From the NCBI RefSeq assembly GCF_012641265.1, contig NZ_JABAHZ010000004.1, positions 434,001 to 498,000 of the forward strand: a stretch of 64,000 nucleotides of DNA, given 5' to 3'. The notes under the pieces were generated by a model. The model worked only from the letters and a program-made list of their open reading frames with translations. It was not told the DNA's origin and ran no database searches. Shown here piece by piece: positions 37,301 through 44,984 of the stretch (the stretch's first letter is position 1; each line of letters starts with the position of its first letter). A program made the position numbers and the translations under genes. This DNA is from Chitinophaga eiseniae. Lineage in GTDB: Bacteria > Bacteroidota > Bacteroidia > Chitinophagales > Chitinophagaceae.

Positions 37301-37763
37301 CCGGCTGATGGACGAATTGGAACTCTTCCTGTATAAACTGGAGAAAAAAGAGAAAGTGGAATACCCGGAAACGCCCGGCATTGCTACAGTCCTGTCAGGA
37401 AAGAAAGTGCTGCTGGCAGATGATGATATGCGCAATGTATTTTCTATCAGCGCCCTGCTGGAAGACCAGGGAATTGAAGTGCTCACGGCGGCAGATGGTA
37501 AGGAGGCAGTACAAACCCTGCAGGAACATCCAAAGCTCGACCTGGTACTGATTGATATTATGATGCCGGAAATGGATGGTTATGAAGCCATGCGCCTGAT
37601 CCGCGCCGACCCAAGGTTTCAGCAATTGCCGGTGATTGCCCTCACTGCCAAAGCAATGGCAGAAGACCGGGTGAAATGTATGGAAGCAGGCGCCTCCGAT
37701 TATATCGCCAAACCCGTAGATAATATTAAATTATTGTCGTTGTTAAAAGTCTGGTTATCTTAA
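34371..37763 (+). CDS. Hybrid sensor histidine kinase (CHASE3-GAF-HisKA-HATPase-REC x3)
   Basis: A 1130-residue membrane kinase starting at a GTG. Helices at about 10-31 and 180-201 enclose a CHASE3-type periplasmic sensor. A GAF domain (about 240-385) and a long Gln/Glu-rich coiled coil (about 395-475) follow. HisKA carries His489 in MSHELRTPLNS, and HATPase_c has DTGGGIP and GGTGLGLSI. The first receiver (about 740-860) has Asp793 and the last (about 1005-1128) has Asp1062 in LIDIMMPEMDG. Between them, residues about 865-990 have receiver-like spacing but no acidic pocket, with Glu at the phosphosite (VIMEISAEL), so it is a degenerate receiver. It is followed by CheR, CheB and a receiver-kinase at 3-8 bp gaps, and is divergent from the polysaccharide operon. 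Confidence 0.92.
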   Translation: MAPIKISLANRLYLGFSLVVLLVLLSGLLTWRTFDSQMEEASWVQHTYHVLNNSERVQRLLFDMEAARRGFRSTFDHKFLKPYELALPKVAPALNDLHALVSDNPEQYKNVDSLEDEVNNLLSYWNELDHTLEQQRFEQNKSITETEALMMDRVRAKISLVNAEERRLLALRENYKNESFSKAVRALLINNAFILLVGCILMWVTYVEFKRRLRAQKALNLKLTEVVDLNEAANERNWMLTGVNKMNDSLQGVNSRGELVHSALQTLTTFGEFAAGAFYHFNEEANHLRLEATVNMPAAVAAVVAIDEGFVGTAASNPDLRVIRGVPPSYWQLSSASGNSVAGELVLIPLWVDNELLGVIELASFQPVTPLQIGLLEILKKDIAVAVNAANAREKVMQLLHQVQEQKEILISQQEELRQSNEELSRQSEVLQASEEELRVQEEELRQVNTEITVKNYALEIARNDLSQKAAELEASSRYKSEFLANMSHELRTPLNSVLILAKMLQENKDKNLTSKQTEYAGIIHKSGSDLLHLINDVLDLSKIEAGKVEMNFEAIPVSEIMDDLSDLFEVVSQEKKIQFIKTIAPDVPTTLFTDKLRLEQVIRNLLSNAFKFTPAAGVITLSWYMINPDTLSISVSDTGGGIPADKQALIFNAFHQGDGSTSRKFGGTGLGLSISRELMQLLKGSLVLDNSSPAGSTFSITIPVHPGADAIVATENTLEYTPSPSPVPAISDDRDNISKQDKLILIIEDDIHFADILRDFARNKGFKTIVAHNGQDGLAYARKYLPAAIILDMNLPVIDGKSILKILKSNEDLSKILVHVVTAADNAGIGEDNVHGYTRKPLQLPDLEAVFTNISARIQAGLKKVLLLSAGPQSADAAIKAKSEERHLETQYDVAAGMPDARQLLAQKKYDAVIMEISAELKLDTGMQQLETLTSMPETGDTPLIVYLDQDITSSEEQQLKRYAAAIVRNSALATDRLMDELELFLYKLEKKEKVEYPETPGIATVLSGKKVLLADDDMRNVFSISALLEDQGIEVLTAADGKEAVQTLQEHPKLDLVLIDIMMPEMDGYEAMRLIRADPRFQQLPVIALTAKAMAEDRVKCMEAGASDYIAKPVDNIKLLSLLKVWLS

Positions 37764-37770
37764 AGCTGAT

Positions 37771-38592
37771 ATGGTAGAAGGTATCAGCCATAGCGATTTT
37801 ACTGACCTGGTGAAGATCATTCAACAGCGGTATGGCTATGACTTTACCAACTATGCCCCAGCGTCGCTGAAACGCCGGTTTATCCGCTTTATGGCATATA
37901 AGCATATCAACAGCATCTTCGAACTGAAACACCGGCTGCTCAATGAAACGCACTTTTTCCAGGAAATGGTCCAGTATATTACGGTGAATGTAACAGAGAT
38001 GTTTCGCGATCCATCGTTCTATAAAGCGCTCCGGGAACAGGTATTACCGCGACTGGCATCTTACCCTAATATCAAAATATGGCATGCCGGCTGTGCCTCC
38101 GGGGAGGAAGTATATTCTATGGCCATCCTGCTGGAAGAAGCCGGGCTAATGGATCGTTGCCGCATCTACGCAACGGATATGAATGCCGCCAACCTGAAAA
38201 AGGCAGAAGAGGGCAGGGTTACGCTGAAGGAAATGAAAGACTATACTTATAATTATATACAATCGGGTGGGATTCATGACTTTTCTGGTTATTATACGGC
38301 CTACGCGGATCATGTGATTATTCAGCCGGCATTAAAACGTAATATTATTTTCTTCCAGCACAACCTGGTTACCGACCAGGTGTTCAACGAATTTCAGCTG
38401 ATTTGTTGCCGGAATGTTTTTATATATTTTAACAAGACACTGCAGGAGCGGGTGGTAAAGTTATTCTATGAAAGCTTAACTTCGCTGGGCTATCTGGCGT
38501 TGGGTTTAAAAGAGTCGTTATTATATAATGAAGAAAGAGTAAAATTTGAGCCGGTAAATGCGGCCAATAAAATATTCAGACGTAAAACATAG
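37771..38592 (+). CDS. CheR-type protein-glutamate methyltransferase
   Basis: A 273-residue SAM-dependent methyltransferase. The N-terminal helical domain (about 1-75) carries the CheR signature FRDPSFY after VTEM. The SAM-binding motif WHAGCASGEEVYSMAILL is at about 104-121, and the ICCRNVFIYF segment lies near 212-221. It would methylate glutamates of a chemoreceptor-like partner. No methyl-accepting protein gene occurs in the window, so the target may be the coiled coil of the adjacent hybrid kinase; this is speculative. It starts 7 bp after the kinase stop and is followed by CheB after 3 bp. Confidence 0.92.
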   Translation: MVEGISHSDFTDLVKIIQQRYGYDFTNYAPASLKRRFIRFMAYKHINSIFELKHRLLNETHFFQEMVQYITVNVTEMFRDPSFYKALREQVLPRLASYPNIKIWHAGCASGEEVYSMAILLEEAGLMDRCRIYATDMNAANLKKAEEGRVTLKEMKDYTYNYIQSGGIHDFSGYYTAYADHVIIQPALKRNIIFFQHNLVTDQVFNEFQLICCRNVFIYFNKTLQERVVKLFYESLTSLGYLALGLKESLLYNEERVKFEPVNAANKIFRRKT

Positions 38593-38595
38593 CCG

Positions 38596-39177
38596 TTGAC
38601 GCTTCCCCCTAAATACCGTATCCTGCTTATCGGCGGTTCTGCCGGTAGTATGGCCGTATTGGTGACGTTGCTGAACCATTTTCCCTCTCCTTTTCCAATA
38701 CCGGTAGTCATTATCATGCATAGGTTAAAGAACGTTGTCAGTGAGTTGGATAAACTGCTGTCTGTACAGCAGGAGATTCGGGAACCGGAAGATAAAGAGC
38801 AATTATTGCCGGGAAAAATTTACCTGGCGCCGCAAAACTATCACCTGCTGATAGAAGAGGATGCCACCTTTTCGCTGGATTATTCGGAGCTGGTGAATTT
38901 TAGCCGCCCGGCCATAGACCTTAGTTTTGCGAGTGCTGCAACCGTTTTTGGCGCTCATGTGCTGGGCATTTTGCTGAGCGGCGCCAACAGCGATGGAGCG
39001 GAAGGATTGTCGCGCATCATTGCCGCAGGCGGTACCGGTATTGTACAAGAACCGGCCACCGCGGAATTCGACGTTATGCCGCAGGCAGCCATAGACGCCA
39101 ATCCCGGCGTACAGGCGATGTCTGTGGAAGAGATCATCCACGTTATCAATAACATAAGTACAGAAAATAAAAGTTGA
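38596..39177 (+). CDS. CheB-type methylesterase domain protein
   Basis: A 193-residue stand-alone methylesterase domain without the usual N-terminal receiver. The Ser-His-Asp triad is visible: Ser15 in GGSAGS, His42 in IIMHR and Asp133 in LLSGANSDGAEG. It would reverse CheR methylation. No ATG fits, and the TTG at 38596 is used as start, 3 bp after the cheR stop; the next ATG would remove the catalytic serine. The receiver that normally controls CheB may be supplied in trans by the receiver-kinase gene that follows. Confidence 0.9.
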   Translation: MTLPPKYRILLIGGSAGSMAVLVTLLNHFPSPFPIPVVIIMHRLKNVVSELDKLLSVQQEIREPEDKEQLLPGKIYLAPQNYHLLIEEDATFSLDYSELVNFSRPAIDLSFASAATVFGAHVLGILLSGANSDGAEGLSRIIAAGGTGIVQEPATAEFDVMPQAAIDANPGVQAMSVEEIIHVINNISTENKS

Positions 39178-39180
39178 CAA

Positions 39181-40284
39181 ATGAAGCAGCTCAAACCGAA
39201 AACACTTACTATCCTGCTGGTAGATGATAAACCGGAAAACCTGGTGTCGCTGGAACATATGCTGGAAGGGGAGAACCGGGAAATCATCAAAGCCAATTCC
39301 GGTAATGAAGCATTAAAAATAATATTACGGCACAATGATATCGGGTTGATTATGCTGGATGTGCAAATGCCGGATATGGACGGGTACGAAGTAGCCCGGT
39401 TGTTACAAACAAATCCCAAAACAAAAGATATTTCTATCATCTTCGTTACCGCTATTAATAAAGATGAGCAATTTGTAATGCGTGGTTTCCAGGAAGGCGC
39501 CATAGATTACCTGTCAAAGCCGCTCGATATCAATGTTACCCGGGCAAAAGTCAGCGTGTTTGAGAAACTATATCGTTCCCAGTCAGAGCTGAAAGAGGCT
39601 ATGGCAGAAAAGGAAAAGATCAATAAGCAACTGGAGCGTTTTATGTACGTGGTAGCGCATGATCTGAAGTCGCCCCTATCGGGCGCCATAGGGCTGCTGG
39701 CGTTGATTAACGATGATGAGCGTATCCAAAATGCGCCCGATCTGAAAGAGTATATGAAAATAGTACTGGGTGCTACCAATCACCTCACAGAAATGATCAC
39801 TTCTATGCTGGAGTACACCCGGCAGAGCGATATGGAACAAACGATTGAAGACGTAAATGTGCATGAACTGATTGCGCAGTTGTCCCATTTACTGTTTCCG
39901 CCGGCGCATATCCATATTGTAACGGAAGGCACCTTACCGGTATTGGAAACCAATAAACTGAAGCTCCAGCAGGTGTTTCAGAATCTTATTTCCAATGCCA
40001 TCAAGTATAACGATAAGAAAGAAGGATTGATTACCATCGGTGGCGCCGATAAGGGAGAATACTACGAATTTTATGTAAAAGACAATGGGCCGGGAGTGGC
40101 CAAACGCGATACCGACCGTATATTCCGGTTGTTCGAAAGATTGGACAACGATGGTAAAGAAGAAGGTAGCGGTATTGGGTTAAATATTTTTAAACTACTG
40201 GTAGAAGAGCAGGGAGGCAAGGTATGGGTAGAATCTCAGCAGGGCGAAGGCAGTACTTTCTATTTCCTCTGGCGTCAGTCCTGA
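39181..40284 (+). CDS. Receiver-histidine kinase (REC-HisKA-HATPase)
   Basis: A 367-residue soluble protein with an N-terminal receiver (about 8-125; Asp60 in IMLDVQMPDMDG), a coiled linker, HisKA with His160 in VVAHDLKSPL, and a C-terminal HATPase domain (NLISNAIKYN, DNGPGVA, GSGIGLNIF). It has no membrane segment. An input receiver on a kinase usually relays or tunes a phosphate signal. It starts 3 bp after cheB and ends the four-gene signalling unit. Its stop codon directly abuts the stop of the convergent gene, with no space between them. Confidence 0.92.
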   Translation: MKQLKPKTLTILLVDDKPENLVSLEHMLEGENREIIKANSGNEALKIILRHNDIGLIMLDVQMPDMDGYEVARLLQTNPKTKDISIIFVTAINKDEQFVMRGFQEGAIDYLSKPLDINVTRAKVSVFEKLYRSQSELKEAMAEKEKINKQLERFMYVVAHDLKSPLSGAIGLLALINDDERIQNAPDLKEYMKIVLGATNHLTEMITSMLEYTRQSDMEQTIEDVNVHELIAQLSHLLFPPAHIHIVTEGTLPVLETNKLKLQQVFQNLISNAIKYNDKKEGLITIGGADKGEYYEFYVKDNGPGVAKRDTDRIFRLFERLDNDGKEEGSGIGLNIFKLLVEEQGGKVWVESQQGEGSTFYFLWRQS

Positions 40285-41118
40285 TTATTCAAATATCCAT
40301 AAACGCCCGCTGATTTGCTGGGTATTCACCGGGAAGCAGGATACCTTCAGGGTGTTGTTTTCCAGTTGCCAGTTCCAGTTTGTAATTGAATTTTCGGGAG
40401 AAGAGAATAGCTGGACGGCCTCTCTGTAAATATCTTCGCTATTGGTGGCGCTGTTGCGTAATTGTGCCATGGCATCCGATAAGATGGCCGGTAGTTGTTC
40501 GCCCGGACCAGAAAGTCCCAGTAAGGTGGCGCCTTCCTGGTTAATCCACCCCGACAATCCATCGTTGTTAATGAATACCATGGCATGCGGAATGGTGTAC
40601 AGGATAGCGGAAAAGCGTGTGGCAATACGTTGAAAGTACAGTTGCTGCTCAGATTGCAACAGGATTTCTTTCAGTCGCAGACTGATAGTTTCAATACATT
40701 CCTGGAATTCAGGCGTAAAGGTTTGGGGCGCACTCCAGCCCAGTATCATCAGGCTATTATTGGGAGTCGTATTTACCGGGATAATAACAGCAGAGGATAG
40801 CGCCTGCAAGATGCCTGATAGGGCATTTTCTTTAGGCGGGGGGATTTTCGACCAATAGATACTTTTAAACCCCTGTGCATACAGCAGCTTTTTGATGGGA
40901 TCAGGATTCAGTACAATTCCATTCAGGTGAACGGGCGACGCGCATTTTACCTTGGCAGTAGCTTCATCTTCAAACTCCAGTTGCAGGGCAATATCTGCCA
41001 TGGTAAGGCTTTTTACCAGTGAAATGCTGAACGCAAGAAAAGAAGAAATGTGTTTGTCTTTATCCCAGCGACTCGTTTGGTTAATAAAATTTAAGGCTTT
41101 ACGCTCCCAGTTACTCAC
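40285..41118 (-). CDS. GAF/PAS-like sensor protein paired with an RsbQ-like hydrolase
   Basis: A 277-residue soluble protein starting at a GTG. Residues about 20-150 look like a GAF domain (SISLVKSLTMADIALQLEFEDE; LSSAVIIPVNTTPNNSLMILGW; FTPEFQECIETISLRLKEIL). Residues about 160-270 resemble a PAS fold (RFSAILYTIPHAMVFINNDGLSGWINQEGATLLG). There is no kinase, cyclase or phosphatase domain. It lies 26 bp downstream of an RsbQ-like hydrolase gene in the same orientation. In Bacillus, RsbQ works with RsbP, which is a PAS domain joined to a PP2C phosphatase. Here the PAS-like part is present but the phosphatase is not, so the output is unknown. Confidence 0.75.
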   Translation of the reverse strand: MSNWERKALNFINQTSRWDKDKHISSFLAFSISLVKSLTMADIALQLEFEDEATAKVKCASPVHLNGIVLNPDPIKKLLYAQGFKSIYWSKIPPPKENALSGILQALSSAVIIPVNTTPNNSLMILGWSAPQTFTPEFQECIETISLRLKEILLQSEQQLYFQRIATRFSAILYTIPHAMVFINNDGLSGWINQEGATLLGLSGPGEQLPAILSDAMAQLRNSATNSEDIYREAVQLFSSPENSITNWNWQLENNTLKVSCFPVNTQQISGRLWIFE

Positions 41119-41144
41119 AGTATGAAATTAAAAGAATGAAATAA

Positions 41145-41945
41145 TTACAGGAAGGACTGTATAGCGGCAATCACTTCCCCGGGCGCACTGATATGCGGAA
41201 AATGTCCCTCTGTATTCACTTTGGTTCGTCGGCTATTAGGTATATGCGCTTCCAGGTATTCGCTGACTACTCCCGGAACGGCAATATCGTTGGTGGTTTG
41301 TACTACCAGGGTGGGGATGGTTACTTTTGGCAACTCGTCCCGGTAATCCATATAGAAAATAGCTTTGGCTACCTGTATGGCGATGTCGGGGCGCAGCTCC
41401 TGCAGGGAGGCGGCAAATTGTGCAGCCAGTTCTGGCCGGTCTTCATTTCTCATGGCCAGTTTAGAGAAGCCGGCAGCCCAGGCATGGTAGTTGGCCTCCA
41501 TGGCTTCAAAGAGACTGGTCAATGCTGCATCGTCAAAACCGCCAATATAGTTGTTGGCCGGATCGTTGAGGTAACGGGGGCTGGCACCCAGCAATACGAG
41601 TTTATCGATGATACCGGGATAATATACACTGTGAAGCAGCCCGATCATGCCACTCACGGAATGTCCGATAAAAGTAACGTTCTTCAGTTCCAGTGCCTGT
41701 AGTATATCGGCTACATCAGTGGCGTAGCCATGTATGGTTTCATAACGCCGGGAACTATATGCTTTAAGTTCAGCTTTTCCGCCGCCCACGTTATCAAACA
41801 GTACGATCTTGTAATCCTGGCTAAAGGGCGCAATGACGTGGTGAAAGGAGGTTTGGTCTATGCCAAATCCATGGGCAAAAACAAGGGTCTGCGGGGCACC
41901 GAGGTCACCAATTACATGGATGTGATTTCTTTGGATGATGTCCAT
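41145..41945 (-). CDS. RsbQ-like alpha/beta hydrolase (KAI2/D14-related)
   Basis: A 266-residue alpha/beta hydrolase that is strikingly like Bacillus RsbQ along its whole length (from memory: VFAHGFGIDQ, VLFDNVGGG, RYETIHGYATDVADILQALEL, YLNDP, GGFDD). The triad Ser96 (GHSVSG), Asp220 and His248 falls within one residue of the RsbQ positions. The ATG at 41945 is chosen; the open frame extends another 32 codons upstream without similarity. RsbQ binds or processes a small hydrophobic ligand and switches on the PAS protein RsbP; plant KAI2 and D14 receptors are relatives. A PAS-like gene follows after 26 bp, supporting a ligand-sensing pair. Confidence 0.88.
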   Translation of the reverse strand: MDIIQRNHIHVIGDLGAPQTLVFAHGFGIDQTSFHHVIAPFSQDYKIVLFDNVGGGKAELKAYSSRRYETIHGYATDVADILQALELKNVTFIGHSVSGMIGLLHSVYYPGIIDKLVLLGASPRYLNDPANNYIGGFDDAALTSLFEAMEANYHAWAAGFSKLAMRNEDRPELAAQFAASLQELRPDIAIQVAKAIFYMDYRDELPKVTIPTLVVQTTNDIAVPGVVSEYLEAHIPNSRRTKVNTEGHFPHISAPGEVIAAIQSFL

Positions 41946-42003
41946 AAGATGCGTTAATAATTGAAAATGTGCACTATAGCAAGCAAAACACCTGGTGATT
42001 GGG

Positions 42004-42039
42004 GATAACGGACTAACCCTGCAGGGTTGGTCCGTTATC
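42004..42039. terminator. Near-perfect 36-bp palindrome, probable terminator
   Basis: The 36-base stretch is self-complementary except for one T/G pair, with the centre TGCA. It lies 41 bp beyond the stop of the YncE-like gene on the minus strand and upstream of the RsbQ-like gene. It is likely a transcript end for the former. ATTTT follows on the plus side only. A dimeric regulator site is an alternative reading. Confidence 0.55.
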
Positions 42040-42080
42040 ATTTTGACATTTTCAAATATAACGCAATTAGTCCGAACGAA

Positions 42081-43064
42081 CTATTTACTCACTTCCAGTA
42101 CCCTGAAAGTGCCGGGAACAATGGTTTTGGTGGCGCCCTGGTAATCTGCTACCGGCAGGTATACATGATGCGTAGCAGGGTCTACTACCAGGGTACGCGC
42201 GCCTTTATGGGTAGGCACGGTGGCCACAGTCTGGTATTTATCTGCGCCTTCAGCAGCAATCACCGACAAGGTGCCTTCTCCATTGGAGGTGAAAATAGTT
42301 TTTTGGCTGGCATCAAAAGCTACCCCATCGCAGCCTCCGCCTATATTGATCGATTGCACAATATGCCCGTTGCCGGCATCCATCACCACGAGCAGTTTAT
42401 TGGCACAGCCGGAGTAAAGCCGGTTCGTTGCGGTATTGATAGCCAGGCCGGTAGGTCCTTCACCTTTGCCCAGCGACCAATGAGCGCCAGCGGCAAATGT
42501 GCGGGCATCTACTTTCACAATCTCGTTTTTATCTTCCAGGTTCACATAAATATTCCCTTTCCCATCGCTCACCGCTGTTTCGGGACCGCCTCCCAGTGCT
42601 ACGGTGGCTACTACCTTGTCGGTGGCCGGATCTATAACACTCAGGTTGTCGCTTTCGCCATTACAGATAATAATTTTCTGGGAGAATGGCTCAAATAGAA
42701 TGGCGTCGGGCTTGGTGCCGGTTTTAATTTCACCCAGCACACGGTTGCTGCGGATGTCAAATACGGTGGCGGTATTAGACTTGCCGTTGGTAGTATATCC
42801 CTTTCCGGCTTTAACGGCAAATGCTACCCCGTGAACGCCGGCTGTATTTTCAATAACGCCGGTACTGTCGCCTTTTACTTTATCCAGTACATTTACCCGG
42901 GTGCCATGCGCAGCATATAGCTGTTGCGTAACAGGATTCAGGGCAATATAGTCCCATTTGCTGTCGCCGGCAATGGCAAAGGTCTTGGATACATGATACT
43001 GGCCGGATTGTGCGGAGGCAGCAACCACGGATAGCAGGAATGCTGCGGTGAAGATTTGTTTCAT
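42081..43064 (-). CDS. YncE-family beta-propeller protein, exported
   Basis: A 327-residue secreted protein; the signal peptide ends at ASAQ. The ATG at 43064 is used because a longer open frame has no signal-like start. Repeats of the YVTN/YncE type run through it, such as AVKAGKGYTTNGKSNTATVFDIRSNRVLGEIKTGTKPDAI and CNGESDNLSVIDPATDKVVATVALGGGPETAVSDGKGNIYV, giving about six to seven blades. Such propellers bind ligands or proteins in the periplasm; no enzyme site is visible. It is divergent from the ECF sigma gene with a 139-bp gap, but I cannot show a functional link. Confidence 0.85.
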   Translation of the reverse strand: MKQIFTAAFLLSVVAASAQSGQYHVSKTFAIAGDSKWDYIALNPVTQQLYAAHGTRVNVLDKVKGDSTGVIENTAGVHGVAFAVKAGKGYTTNGKSNTATVFDIRSNRVLGEIKTGTKPDAILFEPFSQKIIICNGESDNLSVIDPATDKVVATVALGGGPETAVSDGKGNIYVNLEDKNEIVKVDARTFAAGAHWSLGKGEGPTGLAINTATNRLYSGCANKLLVVMDAGNGHIVQSINIGGGCDGVAFDASQKTIFTSNGEGTLSVIAAEGADKYQTVATVPTHKGARTLVVDPATHHVYLPVADYQGATKTIVPGTFRVLEVSK

Positions 43065-43148
43065 ACGAATGAATGGATTTTGAACAAAACTCGGTGGCGA
43101 TTCTGTAGATAACCTGTAGGACGTATACCCCCCGGGCAAAAAAACTCC

Positions 43149-43180
43149 TTGTTTTTTTGCAGGGCTTTTACATATATTTA
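43149..43180 (+). promoter_or_regulatory. Candidate promoter of the ECF sigma gene
   Basis: TTG (43149-43151), a 21-bp spacer and TATATTTA (43173-43180, one mismatch to TAnnTTTG) lie 23 bp before the sigma-factor ATG. This fits a housekeeping promoter with a short leader. Confidence 0.5.
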
Positions 43181-43203
43181 CGCTTAAACCTTTTTTGTGA
43201 TTG

Positions 43204-43749
43204 ATGGACTTGTCGGATTCCGCACTGCTGGAACGCATGCAGTTACTGGACGATAGAGCTGCCTTCGATGAACTATACCACCGTTATTGGGAACGGCTAT
43301 ACATCGCAGCATACGCCAGGCTGAAGAATGAAGCAGATGCAAAAGATTGTTTACAGGAAGTGTTTGTCGCCCTATGGCATAAAAGAAAAGCAATTGTCAT
43401 CCGGGAGCAGCTGGACGCTTACCTTTTCGTTTCGCTCAAGTATCGTGTGCTCAATCATCTCCGTAATCATAACAATTACTTAAAGCATCTCGACGTTTTT
43501 TCCGCGTTTCCTCATCCGATTTTGCCTTCGGCAGATGATCACCTTTTCCTGGAAGAAATACAACAGCTGATCAGCAACGCCATCGCAGACATGCCCGAAA
43601 AAATGAAGGAAGTATACCTCCTGAGTCGTCGTGATGGCCTATCGGTACAGGAAACGGCTACCCGGTTGGGTATCTCCCAGCAAACAGTAAAAAACCAGCT
43701 CACCTCCGCCCTGAAACGCCTGAAAGAACGGCTGGGCAACTACCAATAA
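43204..43749 (+). CDS. ECF-type RNA polymerase sigma factor (Bacteroidota SusC-linked class)
   Basis: A 181-residue sigma-70-family factor with only regions 2 and 4. Region 2 is at about 10-90 (AAFDELYHRYWERLYIAAYARLKNEADAKDCLQEVFVALW), and region 4 at about 115-175 ends with the helix-turn-helix LSVQETATRLGISQQTVKNQLTSALKRLKERL. The ATG at 43204 is used; a TTG lies just before it. A FecR-type anti-sigma gene follows 57 bp downstream, then an STN-domain SusC, the usual cell-surface signalling set. It should direct transcription of the SusC/D operon at 44985 when the receptor is occupied. Confidence 0.93.
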   Translation: MDLSDSALLERMQLLDDRAAFDELYHRYWERLYIAAYARLKNEADAKDCLQEVFVALWHKRKAIVIREQLDAYLFVSLKYRVLNHLRNHNNYLKHLDVFSAFPHPILPSADDHLFLEEIQQLISNAIADMPEKMKEVYLLSRRDGLSVQETATRLGISQQTVKNQLTSALKRLKERLGNYQ

Positions 43750-43806
43750 AATATTTTTTTACCGACCTAGTACTACCGTTTCACAGCGGTGTCTTTAACA
43801 ATACAA

Positions 43807-44772
43807 ATGGTTAAAAGCGTGGATGATCAAGATAAAATAGCAGGGATTCTCCAAAGGCTTGAAACCGGAACCTGTACTCCGCAAGAACTGCAATGGCTGC
43901 AAGACTGGTATCATTCCCAGGACGGGCAACCGGCGTATACATTCCGGGATGAAGCCCATAGACAGCAACTGAAAACAGGTATGCTGGAGGGAATCCACGC
44001 GCAGCTGGAGCCGGAAGAAGTACCCGTGGTTCGTATGCGCTATCGTTGGCAGATAGCGGCCGCAGTGGTGGCAGGAGTAGCAGGAATAGGCGGCTGGTGG
44101 TTTATGCATAGCTGGCAGCCACGCCATAAAATGATACAGATAGCAGTGGCCGCAGGGCAGCAACAGGAACTGTTCCTGCCGGATAGCACCCACGTATGGC
44201 TCAATGCCGGCGCTAAAATGGAATATCCACAGGAATTTGGCGAGGTACGCACCGTGAAGCTGGATGGAGAAGGGTTCTTTGATGTAAAACAAGATGAACA
44301 TCGTCCGTTTGAAGTACATACACAAGATATTCATGTGCAGGTACTCGGTACCTCCTTTGATGTAAAAGCCTACAGCACGCTGGATGAAACCCAGGTGACG
44401 GTAAAGACAGGGATGGTTAAGGTACTGCACGACCAGAAAGGATTAGATGTACTCAGTGCTAACGACCAGCTCACGTTTAGCAGGTCGGCGCAACAATACA
44501 TGAAATCAAAAGCAGACAACCAACAAATCGATGAATGGGCCAGTGGGATGATCAGCCTTTCCCAGGTAAGCTTTGCTGAACTGGCCCTGACGCTGGAAAA
44601 TCAATACGGAGTACATATCCGCTTTAATCCGGCCGAAATGAAACACGACGAATACACACTGCGATGCAGTAAACAACTCACTATCACTCAGGTATTAGAC
44701 CTCGTGAACAGTATTCATCCCGTACAATATGATATAAAAGAGAAAGAGATTACTATACACCGTAAAAACTAA
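43807..44772 (+). CDS. FecR-family anti-sigma factor
   Basis: A 321-residue inner-membrane regulator. A cytoplasmic N-terminal part (1-80) binds the sigma factor, and one membrane helix spans about 81-100 (IAAAVVAGVAGIGGWWF). The periplasmic FecR domain (about 110-205) contains LPDSTHVWLNAGAKMEYP and the GEGFFDVKQDEHRPFEVHTQ motif. The C-terminal DUF4974 domain (about 245-318) should contact the STN domain of the cognate SusC. The ATG at 43807 is preferred to an in-frame GTG at 43789. The pair sits directly upstream of the STN-bearing SusC, separated from it by a terminator-like hairpin. Confidence 0.93.
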   Translation: MVKSVDDQDKIAGILQRLETGTCTPQELQWLQDWYHSQDGQPAYTFRDEAHRQQLKTGMLEGIHAQLEPEEVPVVRMRYRWQIAAAVVAGVAGIGGWWFMHSWQPRHKMIQIAVAAGQQQELFLPDSTHVWLNAGAKMEYPQEFGEVRTVKLDGEGFFDVKQDEHRPFEVHTQDIHVQVLGTSFDVKAYSTLDETQVTVKTGMVKVLHDQKGLDVLSANDQLTFSRSAQQYMKSKADNQQIDEWASGMISLSQVSFAELALTLENQYGVHIRFNPAEMKHDEYTLRCSKQLTITQVLDLVNSIHPVQYDIKEKEITIHRKN

Positions 44773-44862
44773 TACGCGCATACAAGGAGGATGCAACCAA
44801 AATAGGTAAGGATGGTCACGGTTATTACCATCCCTGCGATAGCTATGTCCCATAGGGAATAA

Positions 44863-44894
44863 AAAACCGCGTCTGTTGGCGCAGACACGGTTTT
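44863..44894 (+). terminator. Terminator between fecR and susC
   Basis: A 13-bp stem with one mismatch (44863-44875 with 44882-44894) ends in TTTT. It splits the sigma/anti-sigma unit from the SusC/D operon, so the latter must have its own promoter in 44895-44984, as expected for a sigma-controlled target. Confidence 0.75.
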
Positions 44895-44984
44895 AGAAAA
44901 GTTATATAACAGTCAGGCAGTGAATTGCAGACACGCTTGATGACTGCTATATGCATTTAGTTAACACTAAAATCAACCAAATAT

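Noticed and set aside
41946-42041. Extra 32-residue N-terminus on the RsbQ-like hydrolase
   Set aside because: It runs through the 36-bp palindrome and has no similarity to RsbQ, while the ATG at 41945 fits RsbQ length and alignment.
43065-43238. Longer start for the YncE-like protein
   Set aside because: The 58 extra residues are polar and overlap the divergent sigma-factor promoter and start; the ATG at 43064 begins a proper signal peptide.
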